DNA of 64,000 nucleotides. It comes from Epithemia pelagica. Its lineage: Eukaryota > Bacillariophyta > Bacillariophyceae > Surirellales > Surirellaceae. The position numbers were made by a program, and so were the translations under genes. Within the stretch, counting starts at the first letter, position 1, and the number at the start of each line of letters is the position of its first letter. The notes under the pieces are model-generated. The model was not told the origin of the DNA, did no database searches, and was given only the letters and a program-made list of their open reading frames with translations. The stretch lies in the NCBI GenBank assembly GCA_946965045.2, contig OX337235.1, forward strand, positions 1,116,001 to 1,180,000, in the 5' to 3' direction. Below are positions 1 to 9,418 of the stretch, piece after piece.

Positions 1-1003
1 CCTCTCCCTCTCTTTTGAGTTCCTGCGTCGCATCGGCGTTTCTCCCAGCACGGGCAACTTTTAAAATATTGCGCACTTGCGAGGAGACCGTCCCACGCAA
101 GGCAAACAAAATGTATACTTCCAATCCAACCAACTCTTCGTGTTCTTGGTAGAGTTTTTGAAATAGTTCACGGTCAACCTTGCCAACCATTTGACCTCGT
201 CTAACCTTACGACATTCTTGGTAGATGATATCCATGGATTCACGCCAATCTGTTTCTTCCTCCTCTTGTCTGATAAGATGCGACTTTTTGGATGGTTGCC
301 GATGAGGGAATTTGGGTTTTATGCCACTGGTAGAACTGCGCTTGGAGGATAACAAACTCCCCAGTTTGCCAGATTTGCAAGACAACCATGATCGCCGAGA
401 CGACAACGACGAGGAAGAGGAAGATTCTGACGATGCTTGATTGCCCTTGTCTGTATTGGTCGAATCCGCAGTAGGTTTACCAAACAAACGCTTCACAATA
501 TCCGCTTGATTCACTTTAAATGATTTAAGGTCTTGCGGCGAAAACCAACATTGCTCCCATTCTTGTGCTGTCATGGTCCGTCCACTGGCGTGAAACTCAG
601 TCTTTTGAGTATCAAAACGGATCCTCCGTCTAGAAGAGGACGAGGGAGTGACATCGGAGCGTTGTCGAAGAATGCTCCCATGACGAGAGTTGGCCAAAGA
701 TGAACAGGTAGAAGATGAACGGGTGGGAGCACACAGCAACACGCTCTGCACTTCCACCGAATGCGACTCAATGATGGTGGCTACCAAAAACGGGGACGGT
801 TCCCGAGACAGAAGAGACAATGGTTCTTCGTTTTCTTCACTCAAACTACTCGTACTACTCGTAGATGATGTTGACAACGATCGCTCTCGTTGACTTGCAA
901 TGTGCTGTTGAATGTCACTTTTTGGTATGGTTTCGCCACATACGTTGTTGTTTGAGGAAAGGTGTCGTTTGATGGAGACTTGTTGCTTTGCCCGTTGATT
1001 CAT
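1..1003 (-). CDS. Ser-rich hypothetical protein, C-terminus beyond window edge
   Basis: An open frame of at least 334 codons starts at the ATG at 1003-1001 and runs off the left edge without a stop. The first ~240 residues are rich in Ser, Arg and Gln and look disordered. Around residues 125-155 lies a motif of the form RIRF, then about 12 residues, then MTAQEWEQCWFSPQDLK. A related motif occurs in the protein encoded at 8191-9177. The part nearest the edge (GLEVYILFALRG) is more hydrophobic and probably begins a folded domain. No function is recognised. The frame and codon pattern are consistent throughout, so I take it as a real gene; an intron cannot be excluded. Confidence 0.6.
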   Translation of the reverse strand, partial: MNQRAKQQVSIKRHLSSNNNVCGETIPKSDIQQHIASQRERSLSTSSTSSTSSLSEENEEPLSLLSREPSPFLVATIIESHSVEVQSVLLCAPTRSSSTCSSLANSRHGSILRQRSDVTPSSSSRRRIRFDTQKTEFHASGRTMTAQEWEQCWFSPQDLKSFKVNQADIVKRLFGKPTADSTNTDKGNQASSESSSSSSLSSRRSWLSCKSGKLGSLLSSKRSSTSGIKPKFPHRQPSKKSHLIRQEEEETDWRESMDIIYQECRKVRRGQMVGKVDRELFQKLYQEHEELVGLEVYILFALRGTVSSQVRNILKVARAGRNADATQELKREGE

Positions 1004-2428
1004 TTTCGAAGAATTACGCTCGCCTGATTGAAGGAGCGCTCTCAGGTGACCATGGCCCATGTTTGCTTGATCGTTTTCTGGAGTTGTCATGCTGCTCTTC
1101 ACAACTCGCCGAATTGGTTTCGCCGGCAAAAGATCTATAAAAATGTCAATGAGTTTGTGGCGAGGAAAGCGCAAGGTGGAATGTTGGAAGTCGACAACAA
1201 AATGTGGACGGTCGACCCTTTTGTAAGTTTTTCCTTTGTTACGTCCTCGCAATGAACGGAGACAACGTGTACTTCCCACAAATGTGAGCGGTCTTGGCAA
1301 AGGTGGGCAACTCCGCGTTGGCAATTAAATTTGTGGAAGTTTTTCAGTTCAGTGGCCCGAAATAACGCGGGGCCAGCATTTTTTCGATCTGTGATTTACA
1401 TAATTACACCATTTGCGCGCGCATTTGTCAAATATTGGGAAGTGGAACTCCATCCAGTCGAAAAACCATATGTTTCCCCCAAATTACACGTGTGGGCGTG
1501 ACATGCTCTTCGAATTAAATCTTTCCATCTCTAATTAAAGTTGTAGATACGTTTGGATCCACATGTAAAACTCAGTTTTGTCTAACAAAATCAATCAGAA
1601 GCCTAACGGTTACGCCAAAGCAATAACTGTAAGCCCATCGGATGATCTTCAAATGGTTGGAGGGATATTTAATGGAATGAAGAAGGGGGAGCCGACCAGA
1701 AACAAAAACAAAATGTGAGAAGGTTCCGACTCCACATCATTTACTTTCTCACCGGGTAAAACGGATCTCATCCATCAATCAGCAATCAGGTGATGTCCGT
1801 CGTTGATATCCTGTGATGCGGACTTGACACTTTCTGAATTTTGTTTGAAATCCGAAGTCTTTCTTCTCCTCTTTAAGGGTTGGAGTCGCGCCGTCCACAA
1901 TCCTCGGCTATCGGAGGCATGTGTTTGAAGAAGTTTGAAGTACAAATCGAGTTTGGTCTCTAAAGATAACCAACTCAAATCGAGGTGATTCGTTATCTGG
2001 CCTGGCGAATACGTGTACAGGAGTCTCGTCCACGCTGCTTGTCCGCTCGCTCTATCTTCTTCCTTCTAAGTCGAGATTGTACTTACCACGGTGGAAACTT
2101 GTGGTCTGTATTCATGCAGTGTAACATCCAGATGCGGATCATAGCTTTCAATGAGACAACAAGAGGCATTTTAACTTGAGCATTGGTAGTAAAAGTTACA
2201 ATATGATGCTTCTAAGGTGCGAAGCGTACGATCGTAGCTTGTTTCGCGGTACGGTACGAGTGTATAGCCCAACCTAGGTCTAGAATTGCTGACGCATAGT
2301 CATTATGGAATTGTTTCACCAATCTCTCCTGATCCGTACCAGTCCTTTCCAACACGATCACTAATCACAAAGAATACAAGGTGAGGGCCTCAAACAGCAT
2401 GATCTCGAATTGTGCATTCGCTATTCCA
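1004..2428. other. intergenic, nothing recognised
   Basis: Only short overlapping frames on both strands. It separates the divergent upstream side of the edge gene from the 3' end of the aldo/keto reductase gene. No RNA gene or clear repeat was seen. Confidence 0.4.
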
Positions 2429-3919
2429 TCAAGATGGTACATACCTGGCAAAGAGCGGCAATCGATTTTTCATGTGAATTCGATCAATTTCCCACATGAG
2501 TTCTTCGGGAAGTGGTTCATCGTTAGTAAAATACTTGACGGAATATTTCAATTGGTCCAGATTGGAGTGTCCCACCAATGTGGTGGTAATGAGAGACCGT
2601 TGCCGGCACCATCGCAAGGAAAGTTCTGTCAATCCACCCTTGATGAACCGAAATTGTTTCTGATGGAGCAGGTCCGTATACTCGCGAATGGCTTGTTGCG
2701 CCGCGGCGGTGCGATACCGGTACAAGGTCATACCCCACCCTTTGGTATCCATGCGTCCTCGAGGATTCTGGATACTTTGAATGGCACGATCCCGATTCTT
2801 ATTGGGACCTTCTTCCAAGTCATCCAACGCCGCTGGAACGTCCATGTATTTCCCGGTAAGCATGCCTCCTGCCAAGGCATTGTAGGCCATGAACCCAACG
2901 TTTTCATTGTAGGGTGACGCAGCTTCTGCCACACCATTCTCTTCGCTCTTACGATCGAGAATGGAAAAGTCACCTTCCATGGAGCAGGGCGGTGTAGTTC
3001 CCAGTGCCTTGGCAGTCCGTGTGCAAGCTGTGAGCCCATAGGCATTGTCGTTGCACAATCCCCAGCAACGAATCTTGCCCTGCTGAATCAGTTTCTCCAT
3101 GGCCATGCACAAATCTTCAAAAGATGTAGGTCCACCCATGCCACGCCAATACAAATTGGAATCGTTTTCAATGTTGTACGCAAGAGACTGTCCCCAATTC
3201 GACTGTGGAGAATATCGTTGAGGCCAATGCAGTTGATATACATCAATATAATCCGTTTGCAATCGCTTGAGACTTCCTTCGCAATCGGCAACTATATTTT
3301 TGGGAGTGACATTTCGTCCGCCAGTGATTTTGGAGGCGATCACCACCTTATCTCTCGCTACTTTGCGGTCCTTGATCCATTTTCCAATCAAACGTTCCGA
3401 GTCACCCTCGAGTGTTTCGCGATCATCGGAGGGAATTGGATATTGTTCTGCGGTATCCAAGAGATTGACGCCGTGTTCCAGAATGGCATAGTCCATAAAC
3501 TTGAAACACTCTTCTTCATTGGGTGCATTGTAATCGGACGAGACCCATCGTTGCGTTCCTAATCCAAGTTCCGATACCACAATATCCGATCCTCCCAAAC
3601 GACGTTGTTTCATACCATTCACTTTGCGAATCACTTCGTTGGTAGGTCCCTTGGCGCCAGGGACGCTTGTTTTGATATTCTTGGGAAGCAGGTTGTTATC
3701 ACCATCGTCTCCAAAAATATTAAAAAGGGACGAAATCATTCCAATTTGTTGAATACTTGTACGACGATCCACCGTCCAGAGTCGAAGCGAAGAGGGAGGA
3801 CGTGGGTACGACGACGGTCGTCCGCGTCCCAGAGGACTATATGGCTTTGTCTCGGACGGCAACGTCCAGCCCCATGTTACGGGTAGAAACACTAATGCTA
3901 GTGATAAACAAAGAATCAT
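2429..3919 (-). CDS. aldo/keto reductase, probably plastid-targeted
   Basis: NADPH-dependent aldo/keto reductase of about 496 residues, most like the bacterial Tas/YajO type. Visible family features are GLGTQRW near the start of the barrel, the catalytic Asp and Tyr in LLDTAEQY, the catalytic Lys in IASKITGG, the His in DVYQLHWPQRY, and a C-terminal cofactor region (TTLVGHSNLDQLK). The frame is open further upstream to 4204, but I choose the ATG at 3919 because it begins a hydrophobic signal peptide (MILCLSLALVFLPVTWGW) followed by a Ser/Arg-rich stretch, the usual bipartite plastid presequence of a diatom. The longer start would place 95 charged residues before the signal and would overlap a tRNA-like sequence on the other strand. 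Substrate unknown. Confidence 0.85.
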   Translation of the reverse strand: MILCLSLALVFLPVTWGWTLPSETKPYSPLGRGRPSSYPRPPSSLRLWTVDRRTSIQQIGMISSLFNIFGDDGDNNLLPKNIKTSVPGAKGPTNEVIRKVNGMKQRRLGGSDIVVSELGLGTQRWVSSDYNAPNEEECFKFMDYAILEHGVNLLDTAEQYPIPSDDRETLEGDSERLIGKWIKDRKVARDKVVIASKITGGRNVTPKNIVADCEGSLKRLQTDYIDVYQLHWPQRYSPQSNWGQSLAYNIENDSNLYWRGMGGPTSFEDLCMAMEKLIQQGKIRCWGLCNDNAYGLTACTRTAKALGTTPPCSMEGDFSILDRKSEENGVAEAASPYNENVGFMAYNALAGGMLTGKYMDVPAALDDLEEGPNKNRDRAIQSIQNPRGRMDTKGWGMTLYRYRTAAAQQAIREYTDLLHQKQFRFIKGGLTELSLRWCRQRSLITTTLVGHSNLDQLKYSVKYFTNDEPLPEELMWEIDRIHMKNRLPLFARYVPS

Positions 3920-4062
3920 ACCTTCCAAACCGAGGTCGTTGTGTCCTTCACTCTGGCCATTGGCAATTGGCCCACTGCGCAATTTGGGGGTTCGAGGTAG
4001 CGTCTCAAAAGCGATCAAAATACGACCAATTGCCTTCCTTTGGATTCTGGGACCAGCCGCCT

Positions 4063-4127
4063 TGGTCGAGTGGTACGGGCCTTTGCTCATGATGGTCTCG
4101 GTGCTTGGGTGTCCAGGGTTCGAGTCC
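4063..4127 (+). repeat. tRNA-like Pol III promoter pair, possible SINE head
   Basis: TGGTCGAGTGG at 4063-4073 fits the Pol III A box and GGTTCGAGTCC at 4117-4127 is a perfect B box. The D-arm can pair (GGTC with GGCC), but the anticodon and T stems are poor and no acceptor stem closes, so this is not a working tRNA. A GC-rich, non-coding stretch follows to about 4310. That layout suits a tRNA-Ser/Leu-derived SINE or a tRNA pseudogene. Without a second copy in the window, element ends cannot be set. Confidence 0.4.
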
Positions 4128-4576
4128 GCTGTGATTAGGTGGTTGGGAGGGCTAGATGTGGGGCCCGGAAAAACGGTTCGTCTATGTGGCCCCTTGTCAC
4201 ACAAGCGGGCTGTCCCCCCGCTCCATGATTCCGAGTGTCATGGCGCCAGGGCAGTCGGTCGACTTAACCCCAGGCGGTAGAGTGGGTGAGCGCGGCAGCT
4301 GGAAGAATAGATTCAAACCTCTTGCGCGCCTGGCGAACCTTCTTTCTCTTCATCTTCGCGCATCCGGCACATGGATTTTGTCACAAGATCGTACCTTTCT
4401 TTCATCGCGTACTGTGACGGATCAACTAACTGCGAACAGGAAAAACTCTGAATCAAACCGCGTTTCGATGAGTTCTTGGCTTACTAATTACATGTACATA
4501 TGAATTCACCAAAGCTCTCTCGTCTCTTTTCGATTTCGGTTCTCACGAGGATGCATATATAATGTAAACACACCGT

Positions 4577-5308
4577 TTATCCAAACCAGGATTCGTCCTT
4601 CTCGCTCTTGCGGCTTTGTTCTTCCTTGGGCTTTTGTCCGGCCTCTTCATCTTCCGTGTACATCTTGTATACTTCTTCCTGATCAGCTTTCGAAGTGTTG
4701 GAGGAGCCCTCGCTACCATTGCCTCGCAACATGACAATAAAGACAAATGCCACCGAAAAAAGCAACCAGCACGAGTTGGTCATGTACATCATGACTCCGA
4801 ACTGACCATACCAGCCATGTTCCTCAATAGCGCGGCCTTCCACTTCAATGGCGCCCTCAAGGCCACCCAAGAAGAAGAGACTGAGAAAGGCCAAGTTGGC
4901 AAACACGGCCAACATCACAATCGTCACATGGGCTCTGCCTCGTGTCACGCACTTGGATCCATGAAGGAGTACAAAGATAAACAAACTCACAGACCAGATG
5001 TAGGCAAATACGAGGGCGGGACTCGGACGTTCGTCTTCACCGGCATCCTCACCCGAGAACATCCACCACCAAGGAGAACCTCGCTCTTGCTGTTCACCTC
5101 CATTTTGTTCCTCGCCTTGTTGATTACATCCCCACTGCCACCAGCGGCACCCGCCAGCAGCGTTTCCATCATTACCATTAGCATTGTTTTGCTCTGCATC
5201 GCTGTTGACCATTCTCGAAATGAAGAACATGAACAAAGGCAAAACCACGGTGATGGCACCAGAGGTAAACCATGCATTTCGGAAAGAGGCGTCGTTGTCA
5301 AGCACCAT
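4577..5308 (-). CDS. four-helix transmembrane protein, unknown function
   Basis: A 243-residue membrane protein with four predicted hydrophobic helices: about residues 12-31 (AWFTSGAITVVLPLFMFFIS), 98-118, 127-148 and 168-190. A hydrophilic loop between helices 1 and 2 is rich in Asn, Glu, Gly and Trp and has two cysteines (GGCRWWQWGCNQQG) that could form a disulfide. The C-terminal tail is charged and probably cytosolic. The layout recalls tetraspan (MARVEL-like) proteins, but I recognise no family motif. Its ATG overlaps by 11 bases the stop of a degenerate paralogue immediately upstream, so the two arose by tandem duplication. Confidence 0.65.
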   Translation of the reverse strand: MVLDNDASFRNAWFTSGAITVVLPLFMFFISRMVNSDAEQNNANGNDGNAAGGCRWWQWGCNQQGEEQNGGEQQERGSPWWWMFSGEDAGEDERPSPALVFAYIWSVSLFIFVLLHGSKCVTRGRAHVTIVMLAVFANLAFLSLFFLGGLEGAIEVEGRAIEEHGWYGQFGVMMYMTNSCWLLFSVAFVFIVMLRGNGSEGSSNTSKADQEEVYKMYTEDEEAGQKPKEEQSRKSEKDESWFG

Positions 5309-6150
5309 GTTGCTTTGAGTTTTCGGAGAGAATACTTCTTTGAGTGTTAAAGTAAGACTTGCTCCATATTCCAGTTTCCTTATGTTTAGTGTTGTCCGTC
5401 TCGTAGTGAGACTTGTCCCATATTGCGGAATCCTGCGCCATGGTATGCGTCGCCGAGGACACAGTCTCGCTCGTCGAAGACCATAGTGATTTAAGGTATG
5501 TGTTGATTTTTTGAGACAGAGGTACAGTTCGTCTCACTGGCGGTGGTCTTTCTCGTGGAATTAGCAAGACAATGCTAAAGAACAGAGAGAAAATGAACCA
5601 AAGAATGCTTGACACATAAAGCAAGACTGGAACTTTCCCATACGACGCTTGTCCTTCAATTCCAGTAGCCCCGAGTCCACGTAGGTAAAGGGCAGAAAGC
5701 AAAGCCAAGTTGGCATAAACTGCAAGTAGGGCGACCGTGACGTGGGTTCAAAGCGCCCTTGGCACCATAGTGAAGAACCAGTAAAAAGAGAACCAGAGCC
5801 CAAACATACGTAAACACTATCGTGCGACTATCGCCTTGGTTTGCTGCTCCTGTGATCTTTTCCCACCAAGTAGCGCCATCGTCTCCGCAGCCCTGCTGGA
5901 ACCAGCCGCAATTGTAGTATTCGTTTTCGGCTTCTTGGTTAGCGTTGTTGTTGTTGTTATTGTTGTCGTCGTCGTAGTAGTAGCCGCCGTCCTCTTGATT
6001 CTCATCATTTGCATCTTCCTTGTCGCTCCGAAACAAGTTTACAAAAGGCACCAATCACTGGTTGAGGAAAAGAATGAGCGGGAAACCAATGGAGAAAATG
6101 CCTCCACCATACCACACTCCCAGAAATGTTGTTTCGTCGTCCAGAAACAT
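5298..6150 (-). pseudogene. broken tandem copy of the four-helix membrane protein
   Basis: Translation from the ATG at 6150 gives MFLDDETTFLGVWYGGGIFS and a first helix matching the start of the neighbouring gene, then an in-frame TGA after LFLNQ. The same frame continues through an acidic Asn-rich loop with the paired cysteines (NCGWFQQGC) and helix 2 (TIVFTYVWALVLFLLVLHYG). Near 5750 the frame shifts; helices 3 and 4 and the tail continue in another frame (ANLALLSALY, then LLYVSSILWFIFSLFFSIVLLI). One stop plus one frameshift suggest a decayed duplicate. Two nearby base-calling errors are possible but less likely. Its terminal TGA overlaps the start of the intact copy. Confidence 0.6.
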
Positions 6151-8190
6151 TGTTTTTCCTTGCTTCTTAAATGAGTTTTGTTCCCTCTACCTTCTTTCTT
6201 TTGTGAGGATAAATCACAGCGGTGCTTGTTGAGACGACAGCGAACGGCGCACCTTTCATCCTAACGGACGCAATTTTTTGTCCATGGTTCCACATTTCAA
6301 TGGATGTGCGCCGAATGTCCAGCGTATAACTCACATCAGCATGGGAGTACCATCACTTGGTGTGGTTGACGATAGTTCTCTTCCTCACGATTCACCGACT
6401 ATTCTCGCTCTCTCCCATTGTTCATTTTTCTTGACGTTCGTTTGATGATTGAAAAAGAGCTCAACCAGAGGTGTCTTTCAACTTTCGTGTGAGTCAGAAG
6501 CGCGTCTGTGATCCATATCGACATACTCCGATTCACTGCAACATTTCACGAAAAAGATACACACCCCTTCCACTAGGAAACATCATGATGTGATCATCAA
6601 CACATGAAATTTCCTTCAACGAGACACATGGGATCTGTTGCAGGGGCGTTCAAAAAGTGGAGAGTGACCTTGAAGCGTGGCCACAAAATTTCGTCAGGCT
6701 TTGATAGACATTTAGAAGCAACCTGACTAATTTGGCAGTCTGACCAAATTTGGTGGGCGGATTTCTGGGGTCACCGCGATGCCACCGTAGAAAACTTTGA
6801 CAATTTATAACTTAACTTCTACTTAACCAATTTTGGAATTTGAGGTGTCATTCAAAAGCCCAGAACGAGATCTGTCGATTGGGCACTTCAAAATGTGTTT
6901 TTGTCGCCAAATGGATGAAGGAAAGTTTAAATTGGTAGTCTAACTCAGCTACCTGCCCACACACAGTCTCGATCAGATTTGGTGCAGTCTAGCAAGAAAC
7001 GATAATGACAAAGTCAGCATCCATCAAGGTAACGTGAATGCATAGTGTGTACCCAACAACTTCATTGTTGTCAACATGCAACGTCTACCTTCAGCTCCAA
7101 CAGTATCATTATCAGCACACATCGTGTACATCATGCTAAACCCTATGTGATGATTGGATTCGTGTTCATCGAGATGAACCTTCATTCTGATACCCAACTT
7201 ACTCTTGGATTCTTTGTTGAAGACAGGACAAACAGCACCACAGATCATCTTGAGGTAATCAAAGGACACAGGTATCTCCTTCTGACCATTGTACTCATAC
7301 CAAACAGACCTGATGATACACGCAGGAACCACTGTTGACATTCTCGCTGTGTCTTGTCCAACAGAACTGGCATCTATCTCGACTCGAAGGGAACCAGCAG
7401 TAGAATGAACAACAAGAACTTGATCCTGTCTATTGAGAAAGCCATGAAGGACATGAAAGATGAAAGACAATTAATAGGGAACAAAATCCGATTAATTAGT
7501 GTTACAGTGAGAAGTTACGTGTTAATTCACGTGATAGCCCGTATAAACATTTTGGTCCAAATTAGTACGGGCTATCGCGGTGCCAAATTGTCAGGTAGAC
7601 CAGATATTTGCCAGAATCCAGAAATCCAGAAAATCCTGAATAACTTTACCGGGCGTTTATCTTTTTCAAAATAAAGGTTATCACCAGATAGAGCTCGTCG
7701 AGCTCTGTCGATTCCGCTGCTTAACATTGAAATACGGCAACATGGTCGTGACTCAGAATTTATGGCGTGACTCATGCGCCGAACCGTCAGGTTGCTTCTA
7801 CTTAGATGCTGGGGGTCGATCACTTAATTGTATCTACTTTTTGAATGTATGTTGACCCCGCAAACAATGGTATGTAACTGACATCAGCGAATCGAATCTA
7901 AAATTTAGTAGGTCACTTCTTTTTTATTTAATGTATTTCTTTGTCCAACGGACAGTCCCAACGCTGAACCTCATTCCAACGGATCTATGTAATTTTTCTT
8001 GATAGCGTAGAATCTGAGAGGAAGACCGAGCAGAAAGGAAAATGGCACGGGCCACTCGGAGAGCCCATTCGTAGTTCGTTGGTGTGTTCGGCCTGTGGGT
8101 GCGTTTTGATAAAACAATACGAGAAGGAAGATCATTTCATCAGAACGTTGCCGTTCCTATCGTTGCCGTGCTTGGTCTCGTTCCTTCACA
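6151..8190. other. intergenic, about 2 kb, mostly unexplained
   Basis: AT-richer than the flanking genes. It holds one medium open frame (7024-7470, listed separately) and no clear repeat ends. The part around 6640-6960 may be a remnant of a mobile element, but nothing in it could be identified. Confidence 0.35.
7024..7470 (-). CDS. possible hypothetical protein, 148 residues
   Basis: An ATG-to-stop frame of mixed composition containing CIIRSVWYEYNGQKEIPVSF and CGAVCPVF. It resembles no family I know and may be a fragment of an old element or a chance frame. Listed because it is the only substantial frame in a 2-kb gap. Confidence 0.2.
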   Translation of the reverse strand: MSFIFHVLHGFLNRQDQVLVVHSTAGSLRVEIDASSVGQDTARMSTVVPACIIRSVWYEYNGQKEIPVSFDYLKMICGAVCPVFNKESKSKLGIRMKVHLDEHESNHHIGFSMMYTMCADNDTVGAEGRRCMLTTMKLLGTHYAFTLP

Positions 8191-9177
8191 ATGGATATCG
8201 AGTTCCTTACCAACGCTCCTTCCAAGAAGTTGGAGACATTGGGCGACGGCTCATCTGTCGACGACACAGAATCGTTGTCACTGTCGGCTGCCGAAGAACT
8301 GAGTTGCTGCAACAGTACGCAAGTTCACCTTCCCGAAAACCATGAGGACGAATCGGAAAGTTGTATCGAAGTGCAACTGGAATCGGAGAACCCCATTCAA
8401 TACGAATCCGAGAACGAAACATGTTCCTTGTCGTCCGATGAGTTAAATACATTGCAAAGAACCGATCCAAAAGGTCCTTCCAAATTTCCTCGATCCGTAC
8501 GGTTTTGCCTTGACAAGAACCTTTACCATCCACCTTCAGTCTACGATATGACGGAAGAGGAGTGTACAGCATGCTGGTACCACAAGGAGTCCAAAGACTT
8601 GTTCCGAGAAGAGTCGGCATCATCTGCCAGAAAAGCCTTTCTCAAGAAGCAGTCTTTCTCCTATTCGTATTTCTTTTCGTGGTTTCAACAAGCGACGCCT
8701 GACTTCAACGAGTTTGCCGATTGCATTTTGGATGCATACGATTCATGTGCAGAACCGGAACTCGAAATGGACAATTTGGAGCCAACAGGTTCCGTTATTG
8801 GATTGTCTACTGTATCAAGTTTTGTTCCTGATTACTCCTACCAACAACAACCGTACCGACAATCTCTTTGTGACATGTACTCAAGCTGTGATGACATACC
8901 TGGTCTGGAACATTTTATTTTGTCGCCCTTTCGTGGCGAACCAGAAAGTCTACGAACCTATGTGTTGGATCAAGCTCGTTTCCGACTGCAACGGAACCGA
9001 TCATGCGATCCTACTTCCTTGACCAGTGCATGCTCAAGACTAGACCAACCCTTTGGTCACGAGGACGGAATCACTAATACGCTTGCCTATGTCAGCCGCT
9101 GCATTAGTCGACCATCTCGACTTTTGGCGCATGAATTTGGGAAAGCTCTCGCCGAGTCGTTGCAACAAGAGCTATGA
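8191..9177 (+). CDS. hypothetical protein with VRF/WY motif
   Basis: A 328-residue soluble, acidic, Ser-rich protein. At about residues 91-130 it has SVRFCLDKNLYHPP, then YDMTEEECTACWYHKES, the same layout as the motif in the gene at the left edge. Recurring variants of this pattern (a basic residue plus F, then a T-x-EE...WY block) occur, to my knowledge, in many diatom proteins without assigned function. The C-terminal half is helical and Arg-rich. The first ATG in a favourable position after a gene-free stretch was chosen. No signal peptide or membrane helix is seen, so a cytosolic or nuclear location is inferred. Confidence 0.65.
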   Translation: MDIEFLTNAPSKKLETLGDGSSVDDTESLSLSAAEELSCCNSTQVHLPENHEDESESCIEVQLESENPIQYESENETCSLSSDELNTLQRTDPKGPSKFPRSVRFCLDKNLYHPPSVYDMTEEECTACWYHKESKDLFREESASSARKAFLKKQSFSYSYFFSWFQQATPDFNEFADCILDAYDSCAEPELEMDNLEPTGSVIGLSTVSSFVPDYSYQQQPYRQSLCDMYSSCDDIPGLEHFILSPFRGEPESLRTYVLDQARFRLQRNRSCDPTSLTSACSRLDQPFGHEDGITNTLAYVSRCISRPSRLLAHEFGKALAESLQQEL

Positions 9178-9418
9178 CGAGAGGGAAACTAGCTGTTTAA
9201 ATAGAACCTTAGTTTTGCTGCTACTCCTACAATCCTGTCGTAACAAAATGCTGTCTCGTATGCTGGAGGGTCATGATCATCACATTAGCATAGACGATCG
9301 TGGACGTTAGGACGATGTGATTTTGGTCGAACCATGGTAAGATGATCAAGTATCAAAATCAAATGCATCGAATTGGCTTAACTATGTACGTATCATGGAC
9401 TCATGAGAGTCAGATGTA

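Noticed and set aside
4060-4130. Functional tRNA-Ser/Leu gene
   Set aside because: A and B boxes are present, but the acceptor stem does not pair and the T stem has only two or three pairs.
3920-4204. N-terminal extension of the aldo/keto reductase to an upstream ATG
   Set aside because: The signal peptide lies at residue 96 of the longer frame, and the extension overlaps a tRNA-like sequence on the other strand.
4616-5350. 244-codon frame on + opposite the four-helix gene
   Set aside because: No helix pattern or paralogue support; the minus frame has four clean helices and a related copy.
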